Shown piece by piece: positions 45,097 to 56,600 of a stretch of DNA of 64,000 nucleotides; within the stretch, counting starts at the first letter, position 1, and each line of letters starts with the position of its first letter. The DNA lies in assembly GCA_030998015.1 (NCBI GenBank), contig JARWMV010000232.1, forward strand, positions 2,480,001-2,544,000, written 5' to 3'. This DNA is from Ceratorhiza oryzae-sativae (taxonomy: Eukaryota > Basidiomycota > Agaricomycetes > Cantharellales > Ceratobasidiaceae). The notes beneath the pieces were generated by a model. That model was not told the origin of the DNA. It saw only the letters and a list, made by a program, of their open reading frames with translations, and ran no database searches. Position numbers and translations under genes: made by a program.

Positions 45097-47036
45097 ATGG
45101 CCCCGTTCTTGGCGCAGGCTGAGCGTAATGTCCCACCAGCGACTACCGCACCTCCTACAGATGCCGTTGCGATTGACATGTCTAATGTCAAACCAACAGA
45201 CAAGGAGTCTCATTCCGAAAGTCTCTTCGGGCCGCCGATTCCGGTAGACGCCGTAGCACCCGACACCCATTCACGTTCGACACAGCGCCATGATCAAGTC
45301 TCCCAATCGGTTGTTGACGGGTGGGTAGAGAAGAACAAGCAGGTGAGACTCGCGTCGGGCTCGGTGGCGCGTTCGGTTGAATGTCTTGGTTCACACCCGC
45401 AGGGTCATGAGCCGGCAACAACGTTGCAGGCCTTGGTTAATCTCAAGCGGCCATCTTTGCGCTTAACACCGTTGACTTCAAATGCTTCAAACGTAGAGCT
45501 TGCTTCACCAATCAACAAGGCGACTCACGGTCTGGAGTTTGAATACGATTGCGACGCGGCAAAATGCCATATCACTGTTTCAATGTCTCCAAACGCCCCC
45601 AACTCCACGTCAAATCTCGGGGATGAGAAGCCCGAGGAGTATATGGTTGTTTACGATGGGGTCGTCGATGGCGGATTTGCCCGAATGCTTAAGCACGAAC
45701 ATGGCGCCATTCTCGATCTCGCACATCATGACGACACCAAAGATGCCGATACGTCTGTCGTTGAAGATACTCCTGCGCCCGAACTATTAGCGGTCCCCGA
45801 GCCTGTCGCCCAGCCCCGTTCTCGAAGGCGCATTTCGATTCCGTTTCATATTCGGCGGCGCTCTCGCTTGCCGCAGCAAGTTGCAGGACCGGCTTTACCC
45901 GTAGTCGATGCCGATGCGCAGCCGCCGGTCGTTGAAGGCTCATCAAAGGATCACACTCCAAAGGAGCCTGGTGGTGTCCATATAAAGATCAGTCTGGAAG
46001 CCCTGAATGAGGCAGGTGAGCTTACCCTCGGTGGCTTATAACTCGGCACGGTACTTAGCAAATCAGGCAAACCATATACCGACCGAAATGCCCAAACGAC
46101 TTTCCTGCATGTCGTCAAATTGGGTCAGCCGCCTGCTGACGGAGCCGAGGACACCCGGTCATGGGTCGTCCGTGTACTCAGGCGAGAGGCTACGGTAAGC
46201 CATAAACGGTTTACCATCGGTGGTAGCATCTTAATGCTTGGCACAGATTGGGAGCCACACTTTCCGACTCCATGAGATCTATGGTCTTGCCAATGCCAAT
46301 GCTCCCAGTCATGCCCCTGCTCCTTCCTATCCTCCTGCCGCGTCCTCTACCGATACCGATGGCGAAGCCCTCCCGGACGCGCAAGCGCAACAACAGACGT
46401 ATGACTTTGCTGGTGCTGAGTGTGTACTTTGCCTCTCTTCCCCGCGTGAAGTAGTATTGCTCCCATGTCGTCACCTTGTCGCATGCAAGGAGTGTGCAGA
46501 CAACATGATCACATTCGGAGCTGGTGAAGGTGTCTCAGCTCCGGTCACGGAGAGCAACGCTGAGCCGACCACCGCAAATGGAGCGAACGGAACTGGCACA
46601 GCAACTAGCCCGAACAACCCGGGTCCCGAGCCGCTAACGCCGTTCCAAGCTGCAGCTCAAGCCGGGCGTAGGAAACGCAAAGCCAAGGGATGGTTCTGTC
46701 CCGTATGCCGTCAACGTGAGTGTTTTTGTGTACACATAAAATGCTTGAGATAGTAATGCAACCGTCTGGATAGCGTATACTTCGATGTTACGCATTTCAA
46801 TGCAGCCGTTGACATCCAAACCAGAAGACACCTCTACGGACGGTGCCTCGCCTGAAAATAACGAGGGAGATGCACAGATGCAGTCCAAGGGCCCACTGAG
46901 TGGTGTGGTTTCGATTGCACGGGACATGCTTAGTCGCAAAACTGCAACTGAATCGTCAGCTCCCGCTGAGGCTAGCACAGAAGCGACAGGGCAGTCGGCT
47001 ACAACCAACACAACATCGCCTTCGAGTAATGCTTGA
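45097..47036 (+). CDS. RING E3 ubiquitin ligase, LUL/MGRN1 type
   Basis: Predicted ubiquitin ligase. The chosen start MAPFLAQAERNVPPATTAPP is uncertain. A 60-nt stretch at 45342-45401 (GTGAGA to CGCAG) is open but probably an intron, joining KNKQ to GHEPATTLQALVNLKRPSLR. The domain associated with RING2/MGRN1 proteins is LEFEYDCDAAKCHITVSMSP, EYMVVYDGVVDGGFARMLKH, then KPYTDRNAQTTFLHVVKLGQ and SWVVRVLRREAT. The RING reads CVLCLSSPREVVLLPCRHL, CKECADNM, then, after an acidic insert, GWFCPVCRQ spliced to PYTSMLRI. All expected Cys/His are present. Membrane-associated targets are known for relatives; none is inferable here. Confidence 0.85.
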
Positions 47037-47249
47037 ATGCTACTGGTTTCTTAAACAGAGCGCATGGGGGTCGAGTGGTGGATTTGGATATTGTGTATAG
47101 TAGAGAAGGTTGATTCTTGTAATTGTATGGATGACGGGGGATATGTACAACCAGAATACACGACGGCAAGAAAGCAGAGAAATAAACCGGACCTTGGATA
47201 GCGTGTTTAGATACATACAATATGCGGGGGTGAGTAAAACAAATAGAAA

Positions 47250-49048
47250 TTAGGATGCAGGAGCTTGGTTCCATGCCCAACCGGCATCGGACGCTTGTTT
47301 GAGCAGAATTAGGGAACGCCAATCCGCCAGGTTGTGACCTTCTTCACGCGCGACTGCCTCGAACTTTCGGATGAGCACAGGTGCAGCATTCCCGATCTCT
47401 GCTTCGGGTGTCCAAGTGGCTTCAGCAAGGGAGTACTAGCCAATTTCACAACTTAGTATGGATTTCGAGCATACACGCAACGCACTTACGTTCTCCCACT
47501 TGACGAGGTATTGCATCTTATTTCTAGGATAATCTGGGAACCGCCCAATAATTGACTCAATAATGAACTTTTCCGGCCCGTGGTCATCATTAGCACAGTC
47601 TGGGCGACATCTACTATATTTTAACAAGGCGCGAGTTCGGGCCCTACTTTTGCTAGGGTGGGCCGAGTAGGTTAGGATTCTGCTTGCATATTAACGCAAA
47701 AGGCTGCTCACTTGTCGTGAATTGCTTCAAAGTCACAGGGAGGGCAGGCCCAAGGTAGATTCTCGTCCTGCAGCATTGGGTCATTCGGGTCGATGTTCAC
47801 GCACGTCCAATGGTACCAAACGTCGCAACTAGTGGGATTCGATGCGGGGTCAGAGTCCGTGCGGAAACTGGTAACCATCAACCTACGTTTCACATTGTAT
47901 AAGCTAAAGTTCGTCAACCAAGGTGAACCCTCTCCCAAGTGAGATAGCATACCTGGTCTTTCAAATGGCTTTCGTCTCGAACGGGGATGGTGGACCAGTC
48001 AAATCGACCAGCTGCGGATTTGGAGAGGTTCGGCTTCTTGGCTGGGGTTTTAGCGGACTCGTTGTGAGCAGTCGACTTGCGTTTCCTAGGTGTTGAGTTA
48101 TTTGGGATCATTGCCTCACCCAGATCCCGCTTTTTAGGTGTACGACTCGAGCGACGTGGCGACTCTGCAACACCCAAGTCCAACTTCTTGACTTTTTGTA
48201 GAGCCTTGCTGACGGCTTTGGGCCGAGGAGGGGGGACATTGTTCGTAGTACGAGTCGAACCCTCTGGGCTAGGTTCTGGAGAGGATAGTGTCGACGACGA
48301 TCGATCGAATGGCAATGCTAACGATACTGTAAGTCCGGGTTTACACGCAGTATAATGTGCATAGCGTACCTGGGGAACTAGCGCTTGAATCATCAGGCTT
48401 TGATGTTCCAGGAGCCGAGCCGAGCTTTAAGACAGCTGGCTGAAACTGTAGCACTGGCTCGGATAACGGTCCCTGCTCAAGGCTTGCATGGTTGATTTGC
48501 ACTTCAGACTCGGGAGGGCTCTGGAGCGCCTGCGGCGGGATGTTGGTTGGCCCTAGGATTTTGCCTTCAGGGTCGATTGCGTCGTCAAGTGCGTTCAGTC
48601 TTTCGGCCAACATAGCGTCTCTGCTCGCCATATCTTTACCGAGCTGCGAAACGCCATTGGTAATTGTTTGGAGTGACGAGTTGATCGATGTAATGTCATC
48701 CCGGTAGGTTTTCGTGTTCTGTTCTATAGTATCGAGCCTGGCTAATAGAGCATTATGTTGGGCGCCAAGCTCCTGAAACTTGACGTTAAACTCGAGCTGT
48801 TGAGTCTGCAGCAGCGTAGCGAACGAGTCAAGGATCCATTGAAAGGGGCTCTGCGGAGGGTAACCAGGCAGCCGGGCAGTATTCCCTATTGGGTGAGCCT
48901 GTTGAGGTTCAAATCCGGGCTGAGGTGTTGTTGAATGTGGTGAATGCGATGGTTGGGAGGGAGTCGGGAATTGGCTGTATTGCGGCTGAGGTGGTGCAAT
49001 CTGCACGGGGTGATACTCAAGTTGCCCAAATAGCGTGAGGGTGTCCAT
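47250..49048 (-). CDS. Chromodomain protein with a PHD-like cysteine segment
   Basis: Likely chromatin-binding protein. MDTLTLFGQLEYHPVQIAPP starts at 49048. A Pro/Gln-rich stretch is followed by a coiled coil (LARLDTIEQNTKTYRDDITS). A basic Ser/Lys region (SPRRSSRTPKKRDLGEAMIP) precedes a short Cys/His block, CDVWYHWTCVNIDPNDP and LPWACPPCDF, which resembles the second half of a PHD finger. The first zinc ligands were not found; the join upstream (VDGYH by a 40-nt intron) is doubtful. The C-terminal chromodomain is clear: KFIIESIIGRFPDYPRNKMQ, YLVKWEN spliced to YSLAEATWTPEAEI. It ends WNQAPAS at 47250. Confidence 0.75.
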
Positions 49049-49237
49049 TCTTGTATATGAACGCGCGAGCAGGCGCTAAGGATGGACGTGGTGGTTTGAA
49101 TTTGATTACAGCTCGTTGTGATGGCCTTGGATCATCCGTTGGCTGCTCAAATAGCCGCCCACAAAACCCAACATAATATAGTAGCACTCTTTCTACAGAT
49201 ATTATATTAATACAAGACTATGAAAAACAAGAACAGT

Positions 49238-51027
49238 CTAAGTCTTGAAGATACGTAGTAGCCTCTGCGAGGTGACAATCCGAGTTCTACACAGCGGGCA
49301 CTCCTTAGAGGAACTCATCACGAGCTCGGAGCATCCCATACACAAACACAGGTGCCTGCAAGAACGACGAAGGTCAACTAACTTTGATACCCACATACTT
49401 TTCGAGAAACCTACCCGCAATCAACAATGGCAATATTGGCATCCTCATCCTGGCATATCACGCATAATCCGTCCCGTTCGAGCTTTGCAGCAGCGGTTCG
49501 AGCGGCTTGGGGAAGGTGGCTATGAAGCTCTGCACCATTGTTAAACATGTTTAGTATTAGCAGTGGATACATCCAAGATACGCACCGCTCTCTCCACTGG
49601 TAGGTTTCTCATTGGATGATTGAAAACCCTCCGCTGTTTGCTCGCCAGTTTTTGCCTTCTCTCGCTCTTCAAATGCTCGAATCTGTGCTTCAATCTCAGC
49701 TTGTTCCTCGGCTTCTTCGGCCGCTCTTGCTTGGGTATCTCGTTCCTTCTCGACTCTCGAGGCATCCAATAACGTCACAACCCTCTCAACTAGGTCCCGC
49801 TTCTCGAGAGCATCTTGGGGGATCCGGACGTGATTTTGATTCAGTATTGCCTTGAGCACTCCAATGGATAGTCTCGAGATATCCTCAGGCGCCATCTCAA
49901 GAAGTTGCTCCACCGGTAATGGTTGAGGGGCAGGGCGCTGTGGCGATGGTTGTGGAGGGGGCTGAGTTTGAGGTCTAGGCTGAGCGTTAGGGGAGGGTCG
50001 TCGAGGCTGGGGGGGTGGTGCGGGTCGTGGTGATGTTTGCTGGCCTGATGGCCCAGGTTGCGGTCGAGGCGGAGGAGCTGGAGGTCTTTGAAACCCTGCA
50101 TTCCGTGGAGGCTCCCAAGAGGGATTCGGTCTGGGTGGTACTGGCGGAGGGCCCGTGCTATTTGCGTCAGGCTGAGGCAGGCGCTCCACCAAGTCAGCAA
50201 AATTATCGGCCAAACGGGCAAGGAAGCCCCGAGGTCGCTCTCCCGAAGGCTGAGGAATAGACCTCTTGCGATAATAATCTTCGTTGGCTTTCGGTAGGCA
50301 CCCATTCGCTCCCTATCTGCTTTGTTCAAGAAGAGCTAGCCACAATACCAGGAACGCCTACGCACCCTAGCGTCAATTATTGCTATAACATATTCATCCT
50401 TTTCAACGGCATGAGGGGGTGCTATTTTAAAATGTTGAAATCATTGACAAGTGAATTAAAAAAAAAAAAACCTTGCCAACCTGCTAATCCATAGGCGCTC
50501 ATGTATGCTTTGAGGTGACTCAGAGGCATTCCTCTCAACTGTGCACGGCTCATTGCCGTCACTAGATAGACTTTGAACTAGTGGAATAGGGTTTGTGTAT
50601 AAGCTAGAGCCCACCTCTCAACACTTCGATGCAGTAAGAGCATACGTCGACCGGGTCGAATCCATTATATACTCTAGGGATGGACCATTAGTGTGCTTGG
50701 GGGCGATTGGGTAGAGAAAGCATAGTAACCCAATCCGAGGCATTAACGCAGAATGCTCACAGCAACTCGAGCAATACAGGTACCCTACAAGAGGATTAAT
50801 TAAAGGTATTACGACCAACGAAATGTTTATAGGCACTCGCCGCAATGATTGCAACGTCTCGCTCTATTGAATATCCGGTTGAACTCCTATTGATATTTTA
50901 TCAATGCCAGATCATATCGAAGGATATCAAGAGCACGGACTTTGTTGCACTTGCGGCAGGAATCTGACGAATCCTCCATCTGTGGTGGAGGGCCACTCAG
51001 CAACGGGAGACCACGAACGCCATCCAT
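49238..51027 (-). CDS. FYVE-SAP-RING E3 ubiquitin ligase (RNF34/rififylin-like)
   Basis: Endosome-type ubiquitin ligase assembled from about ten exons. MDGVRGLPLLSGPPPQ starts at 51027. The FYVE zinc finger is CRKCNK, EFNRIFNRARRCNHCG, YLYCSSCCEHSALMPRIG and VYNGFDPVDVCSYCIEVLR: four CxxC pairs in the right order. The HCG-YLYC join needs a GC-AG intron at 50785-50840. SAP 1: LRGMPLSHLKAYMSAYGL, then AVEKDEYVIAIIDAR. A conserved GANGCLPKANEDYYRKRSIP linker and a Pro-rich stretch follow. SAP 2: LSIGVLKAILNQNHVRIP, ALEKRDLVERVVTLLDA. C-terminal RING: CVICQDEDANIAIVDCGHL, CMGCSELV, CPLCR. This is the domain order of animal RNF34/RFFL. The basic RRHHC core of FYVE is altered to ARRCNHC, so phosphoinositide binding may be weaker. 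Confidence 0.85.
50458..50470. repeat. A13 homopolymer in an intron of the FYVE-RING gene
   Basis: Thirteen A on the plus strand, read as T13 just inside the intron between the two halves of SAP 1. It is likely length-variable. Confidence 0.85.
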
Positions 51028-51275
51028 ATCCAATAATATGGTTTGCGAGGAACTCTATCGTTTGGAAGCACGAAAAACGAGCCGGCGTAGATGAGGCTCG
51101 AATCGACGCTGTGGTTGTTCCTTTGATTGATGGACAACAAATCGGCGCTTACTCACAGGGGCGGTTTTAAAGTGCTGGGGAAATCCAATCTAACGTAGAA
51201 AATATGGATTAAAGTTATATGCTGAGTGGTAATGACGTTCAAGAACGTTATTCTAATCTATAAAAACGCACAATT

Positions 51276-53306
51276 CTATGTTTTAATTGGATGTATGGCA
51301 CTCTTCTTCACAAGATTAATGAATGAATCCAATCGCTCATCGCCAGACGTATACCCAGTCCGCGCCAATAAATCAATCAGTTCTTGGGCAGCAGACATCT
51401 GTTTAGTCATGCACAACTCCCGAAGAAGGACGTAATACGTTGATAGATTGGCGGCTGGGAATCCCCAATCTGGTAATGGGCCGAGTCGATTGCGAAGGCG
51501 CTCACGTTTCGATGCAGTCAAGCTGCGAGACCCCTGGGCCTGAGAAGTCGCCATCCTAGTTAGTAAAGATTTGGCGGTTTCCCAATCTTTGCTTGTTACA
51601 TATGCCTTGGCTAAGGCATTCCAGGTCATGATAGTAGGAGATATTCCCCTGTCCTTCATGTCTCCCATAATTTTTATGATACCTTGCGGGCCCAATACGC
51701 GAGCAAAGGCACCAACCCATGGCTGAAAGGCTGTTGCATCCAGCTTCATAGCTGGCGGTAAGCCGAATAATCTGTCTGGACTAAGGCTACACGCCTGGAG
51801 GAATATGGAGTAGCAGCGTTCGAGTACTCCTGGTTCTTCCCTTCGCGAAGCCAGATGTGCCGCGGACCAAGATGCGAGAGCGATAGCTTCGCTTGACGGC
51901 CAAAGGCGATCCTCGGGTAGCTGTGACGACGGAAGACATGGCACTCCCAGTACATCCATAAGGCGATCCGTGATACCGATGGGCATGAAGATGGTTTGGA
52001 ACACCTGGAGCACCTTTTCGTGCTTTCCTTCGAGCCTACATAGCTCCATCTCGGCGACTCCCCAGAAGCCCAAGCCCTGCTTCCAGCGCCTGTTGGTGGA
52101 CAACCTTATAAGCCTGTTGCGAACAAGCGGGATTGCACGATGGCGGCCAGTAGAAAGGTAGGCCCTGATGAATGACGAGAATTGGTTGATCGACAAGTTG
52201 TGGTTGGCATCGATTTTCTGCCGAACCCATTTCAGCTGTTGGGCGAGCGGCCCATCCGGCATGGATGTCGTTGTTCTTGTGCGCCAATAATAAGACTCGA
52301 CTTCATGCCTAAATCTCCAAAGCCCCGCTTTGTTCCTAGCCTTTCCCACTGCCATTGCATACGCCACCTGACCCACAGCTCTAAGCTCGTCTATGACGAC
52401 TTGGTAAGCAAATGGCGCAATTTCGCGCCCAGTGTTATGCAAAGCGAAGAGATTTTCTCGGGCTGCGTCTACCCGCCCCGAAAGACATAGAGTGCGGATA
52501 AACGTGCCGTTCCAGTCTTTGACAAATTTGGAGGGGACAATAGACGATGGAGAAGATGCGGCCGCAGCCTCGGTGAGATCCAATAGTAGTTTTGATGATA
52601 CCTCTGGGCTCGAGTAACAAGCAGTATGGCTAATAGCAGGAATCGCGATGCATTTGGCCATTCCCTTTCGAGCAGCAAGCAGGCTAAAGCGACACAATGT
52701 GTCGACGTCTTCTGGTTTCTGCAGCAGCCGATTAAAGATCGCCTTCATGGAATGTGGCATTCTGGTTCTCTCCGACCATGGATTGGATAGATTTGGTACC
52801 AGTTTACACCATTCCAGAAACGCGTGTGGGTTGGATTGATTGGGGTTGTCGAGAAGATAATTTGCAACCCTCGAGTAAATCCTCCTAGGGGTGATGGGTG
52901 TATGAAGAGCATTCAGGTCGCGCTGCAGAGATATTGCTCCAGCGTAGTCCCCTTCTTCCACACACCTACGCAGCACAGCATTCGACCGAATAATATGCGA
53001 GGGTAAAGTTAGGGCAGCCGCCTGCCGTCTGAGCATACGCTGCTTTCGAGTTTCACGGACGGGTGTTCGATCATGGATAGAGTCCTCTGTCTCAAAAATA
53101 TCACTGTCTGGGGCCCCTCGAGGGTAAGGTTCGTAGAGTGCTCGGAGAGAAGGATCATCGTGTGGATCGGCGAATGAGAAAGGAGCTGCCACGGACGAAT
53201 ACGTCCACCGCAACACCCGGGTAGCACGTTGCGCAGATGGAGCTAGCCTTCGAGTTACGAGGTCGAATCCAACTGGCAGGAAGTATGTTGTAGGAAGGCT
53301 GGCCAT
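51276..53306 (-). CDS. PPR-like protein, probably mitochondrial
   Basis: Single open frame of 676 codons, MASLPTTYFLPVGFDLVTRR to LVKKSAIHPIKT, with no intron, which is exceptional here. The N terminus is Arg/Ser-rich and could be an import signal. Repeated helical pairs resemble pentatricopeptide repeats: NGTFIRTLCLSGRVDAAREN, YQVVIDELRAVGQVAYAMAV, TMTWNALAKAYVTSKDWETA-like near 51600 (the actual text begins IMTWNALAKAYV), and STYYVLLRELCMTKQMSAAQ. These fit RNA-binding helical-repeat proteins of fungal mitochondria. Its target transcript cannot be predicted. Confidence 0.8.
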   Translation of the reverse strand: MASLPTTYFLPVGFDLVTRRLAPSAQRATRVLRWTYSSVAAPFSFADPHDDPSLRALYEPYPRGAPDSDIFETEDSIHDRTPVRETRKQRMLRRQAAALTLPSHIIRSNAVLRRCVEEGDYAGAISLQRDLNALHTPITPRRIYSRVANYLLDNPNQSNPHAFLEWCKLVPNLSNPWSERTRMPHSMKAIFNRLLQKPEDVDTLCRFSLLAARKGMAKCIAIPAISHTACYSSPEVSSKLLLDLTEAAAASSPSSIVPSKFVKDWNGTFIRTLCLSGRVDAARENLFALHNTGREIAPFAYQVVIDELRAVGQVAYAMAVGKARNKAGLWRFRHEVESYYWRTRTTTSMPDGPLAQQLKWVRQKIDANHNLSINQFSSFIRAYLSTGRHRAIPLVRNRLIRLSTNRRWKQGLGFWGVAEMELCRLEGKHEKVLQVFQTIFMPIGITDRLMDVLGVPCLPSSQLPEDRLWPSSEAIALASWSAAHLASRREEPGVLERCYSIFLQACSLSPDRLFGLPPAMKLDATAFQPWVGAFARVLGPQGIIKIMGDMKDRGISPTIMTWNALAKAYVTSKDWETAKSLLTRMATSQAQGSRSLTASKRERLRNRLGPLPDWGFPAANLSTYYVLLRELCMTKQMSAAQELIDLLARTGYTSGDERLDSFINLVKKSAIHPIKT

Positions 53307-53664
53307 TTAGTTGCTAAATGTTGTCTTTGTGAGACCGATAAATTTTCATGCAAAAGCTTCTCTTGAGAAGAGAGGTACGTACTTCGAAGAAAACCATACC
53401 ATCCTAATTTCAATGCCTTCTCCTGAAGCCCCACAACCTACTTACTCTTCCCAGAAATAAATAGCTGGTACGTGGTTGACTGATGCCAGGGAGGCGCCTA
53501 AAGTTGCATATCAACCACTTTAATCACACCCGGCCGGATTGTTCATCCGGCGTTTATGAGAAGCAGTTTGCGAGATTCAAGTATAAAAATATAAGAAATA
53601 TTGCTGTTATTCAATTCCCGGAACCCTCTAGTCACAGAAGAAACTTCGTTTTTGTTTTTTTCGT
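53307..53664. other. Intergenic region
   Basis: These 358 bp hold the promoter of the PPR-like gene and the 3' flank of the coatomer gene. No coding sequence is seen. Confidence 0.4.
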
Positions 53665-56600
53665 TCACCGGGAGTTTGGCAAACCACTCGCCGAGGCACC
53701 AATTTCAGTCACCAAGGTGAGCGGGCAGATTTTACCCTTGTGCTCCGGCAAGAAACTAGCGCCTGTAAAAGGGCAACGGACCGAAGGAGAACCCTTGTAA
53801 ATGGGAGTGTAGCTGATTGCGCAAATCTCAAACTCAGTGAATTCGTCATAAGAGACCTCAACCGTATCTCGTGGGTTTCGGTCCCCCTGAGCAATCACAT
53901 CCCTGGCCTGAAATATTTTTATGAGTGCGCTATGAATAGAGAAATTATTGCCAGAGACATACCTTGGAAACTATCGGAGCCGCTGGGTTGAGTTCGAGTA
54001 GACGACGAGCAAACTTAGCTCCAGCAGCATAGTTCTTCGCCTTGAGGAACACAGTCATAGCATTTCTTAGCGCGATTTGCTGGTGAGCGGGCTGCAGGCG
54101 ACAGTGGGTGAAATACGCTGCAAGCTCGAGGCTTCGTCGGACATTTGATGGATCTTCTTGTACTAGCTCGCGACGAGCTAACTCGATCGAAACCCCTAAG
54201 AGGTATTCGCGAGCGAACACAACCAGCTCTTTCAACTACAAATCGAATGAGCCCCGGCGCACAATAACAAAACAAAGGGGCGTACTTCTGACCGCTCCTC
54301 GGCGGAGAGCGGAACGGTTAAAAGCAAGGAATGGATCAGCTGCTTGAAGACCGTGGCAGCATCGTTAAGCTTGTTGGCGGAAAGCAGACGACAGCCATCG
54401 CCAAATTCTTGTGCTCGTAAGGTCTTGATGTTACGATACACAACTGGGAGTACGCGACCGGGCGAAGTCTCTTCGGGATTACGTCGAATATGAAGCTCGA
54501 TTGGAGGAACGGAGGCAGCCATTGAGATGTATGCGCGAGCAGAGCGATATATCGACATAAATATTGGCTTTAGGGGCTCGAAATGGACCACTCCAGATTG
54601 CCTATGTAATAGCTACGACTCAAAATGTCAAGGGTTGCCATGAAGACTCGAGGGATATTTGCTTACCTGGATAGCTGATTCGAATGAACCTGCCGCAACG
54701 TGGTCAGCAGCAAACGGCGAGTTTCGGGTCCAGAGTTCGGTCTCAGGGATGCCAGTTATAGCACCCTCGGCGGTCTCTACAACATCTGCCTCTCCTTCAT
54801 TTGCTTCGCCCACACCTTCATCAAGGTCCCACCCTTCAGCATCAGCGGCCTCTTCGTCTTCAGGGGCTGCACCTTCAGCTTCCCATTCGTCCAGAGCCGG
54901 GCCAGTCTCAACACCATTGACATACGTGCCAACGGATGCGGAAGGATCCAGAAGACCACCATTAGCCATGGCTTGCTCAAAGAAGTTCTCTCCTTTCGAC
55001 AAGGCCGGCCAGTTGAGTTGGGCCGTGGATGTAACGACGGGTGGTGGCAAGAGGGGGCTGGGAGCAACAGGCGGAAGCCCTTCGATATCATCCTCGCTAA
55101 GACCCACTGACTGAAGAATCTCCTCAGCCAGATCTTCGAGGCCGTGGTTTCGTGCAGTGAGGTAGGCTAAAGGCTCTGCACATGGGAAATCAATATAGAT
55201 CCGTCGTAGAATAATGGTCCACCTACGCATGCCTACATCTTGCAGTAGTTTGACTCGACTTAAAATCTCCCCAGAGTACAATGTATTCTGGAACTTGGAC
55301 ATCGGGTCACCCCGCGCTTCGGCAATCTTGCCCATTTTGATCAGTTTATCAGAACTGCCAGTAGCCATATACAAAAACGATAGTTTGTCGAAGTTCTTGG
55401 TCTTCTGGTAAGCAATCTCGACAATCTGCTCGATATCAGAAAATTTGCGCAATAATCAAGTTATGAATCACATACTTTGTGATTACCTTGCCGTAGCCCT
55501 TGCTGAGCGAGGCGCTCCCAGCATTCTGGCCTGTCAATGGCCCTCGCTGTCTCTAGTGCAACCTCAAGATTTCCACATTCAATAGCCAGATCAAATCGAG
55601 TATTCTTGTCCTGTACGAAATGAAGTGCAATCTGAAACGGTACGGTTAGGAGCCGTTATCGAAATCGTCTGTGTATACAAACACACCTCAGGGAAGCCTT
55701 TCTTCTGGAGGTAGGCGATGATGCTTTGCCCAACAAGATTGGAAGTACGAATTATATGCAAGACTTCCTCATAATTGTTGCGGACGAGGGCAAGCTTGAA
55801 CCTATACTCTGTCGGATCAATGTCCAGCGTGCTCGGACGAGCGCTACGATCGAGATAGTGAATTTGCTTTCCCTTCACGCGAGTAAGGTACACCGGCTGA
55901 TCCAAAGTCTTGATAATGCCATTGTCCCTGCGTGCATAACATCAGTATGGGTCTATGAGAGCATAAAATAACGTGCCCGTTCGGCAAGGCATATTTAATG
56001 TGATTGAGGGTCGAATAAACAAACACGCCACTATCGTCCCAGGCTCCCGATTTGATCCTAATCGTTTCATGAATAAGACTACTTTGCGACATAGTCTTGT
56101 TTGCGATCGTGATCGCTGAAACCCATTATTAGCGACGGAGGGTTCTTTGTGATGATGCTCAAGCGTACTATGTTTGCTCAAGAGCGCAACGGCACTTCCA
56201 TCGGCGTTCCAGATCACATATTTAACTGGTGGTGTCGCAAGCTCGGCTAATACTTTTTGTTGCTGTATGTCATATAGGACAACTGCAGAGGCCGAGCTAA
56301 GGATCAAGCTTGCGGTACCGCCATAGAAAATTTCATTGGCCTGTACCGGCGACTTGATCGTTTTGGTAATCGAATTGGACAAGTCTCGGATTTGAATGTT
56401 CTACACCAAGTCGCATACTTTTGAGAAACTAGTCATTGGAGGGATAAATGCGCAGTCTGCTTACCTGAGTCGCCTTTTCCAAGACGGCGAACCGATTCCG
56501 AGCGACAAAGACTACGCTGTTACCAGTGCCCCGCTTGCCGTCTGTCGAGGAGTCACGGAGTTCGCCGGATCCGGCGTCCCTGGGGAGGCCCACTAATTCG

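Noticed and set aside
45342..45401. Open in-frame segment in the LUL ligase read as coding
   Set aside because: It has a GTGAGA donor and CGCAG acceptor, is 60 nt long, and the protein fits the family better without it.
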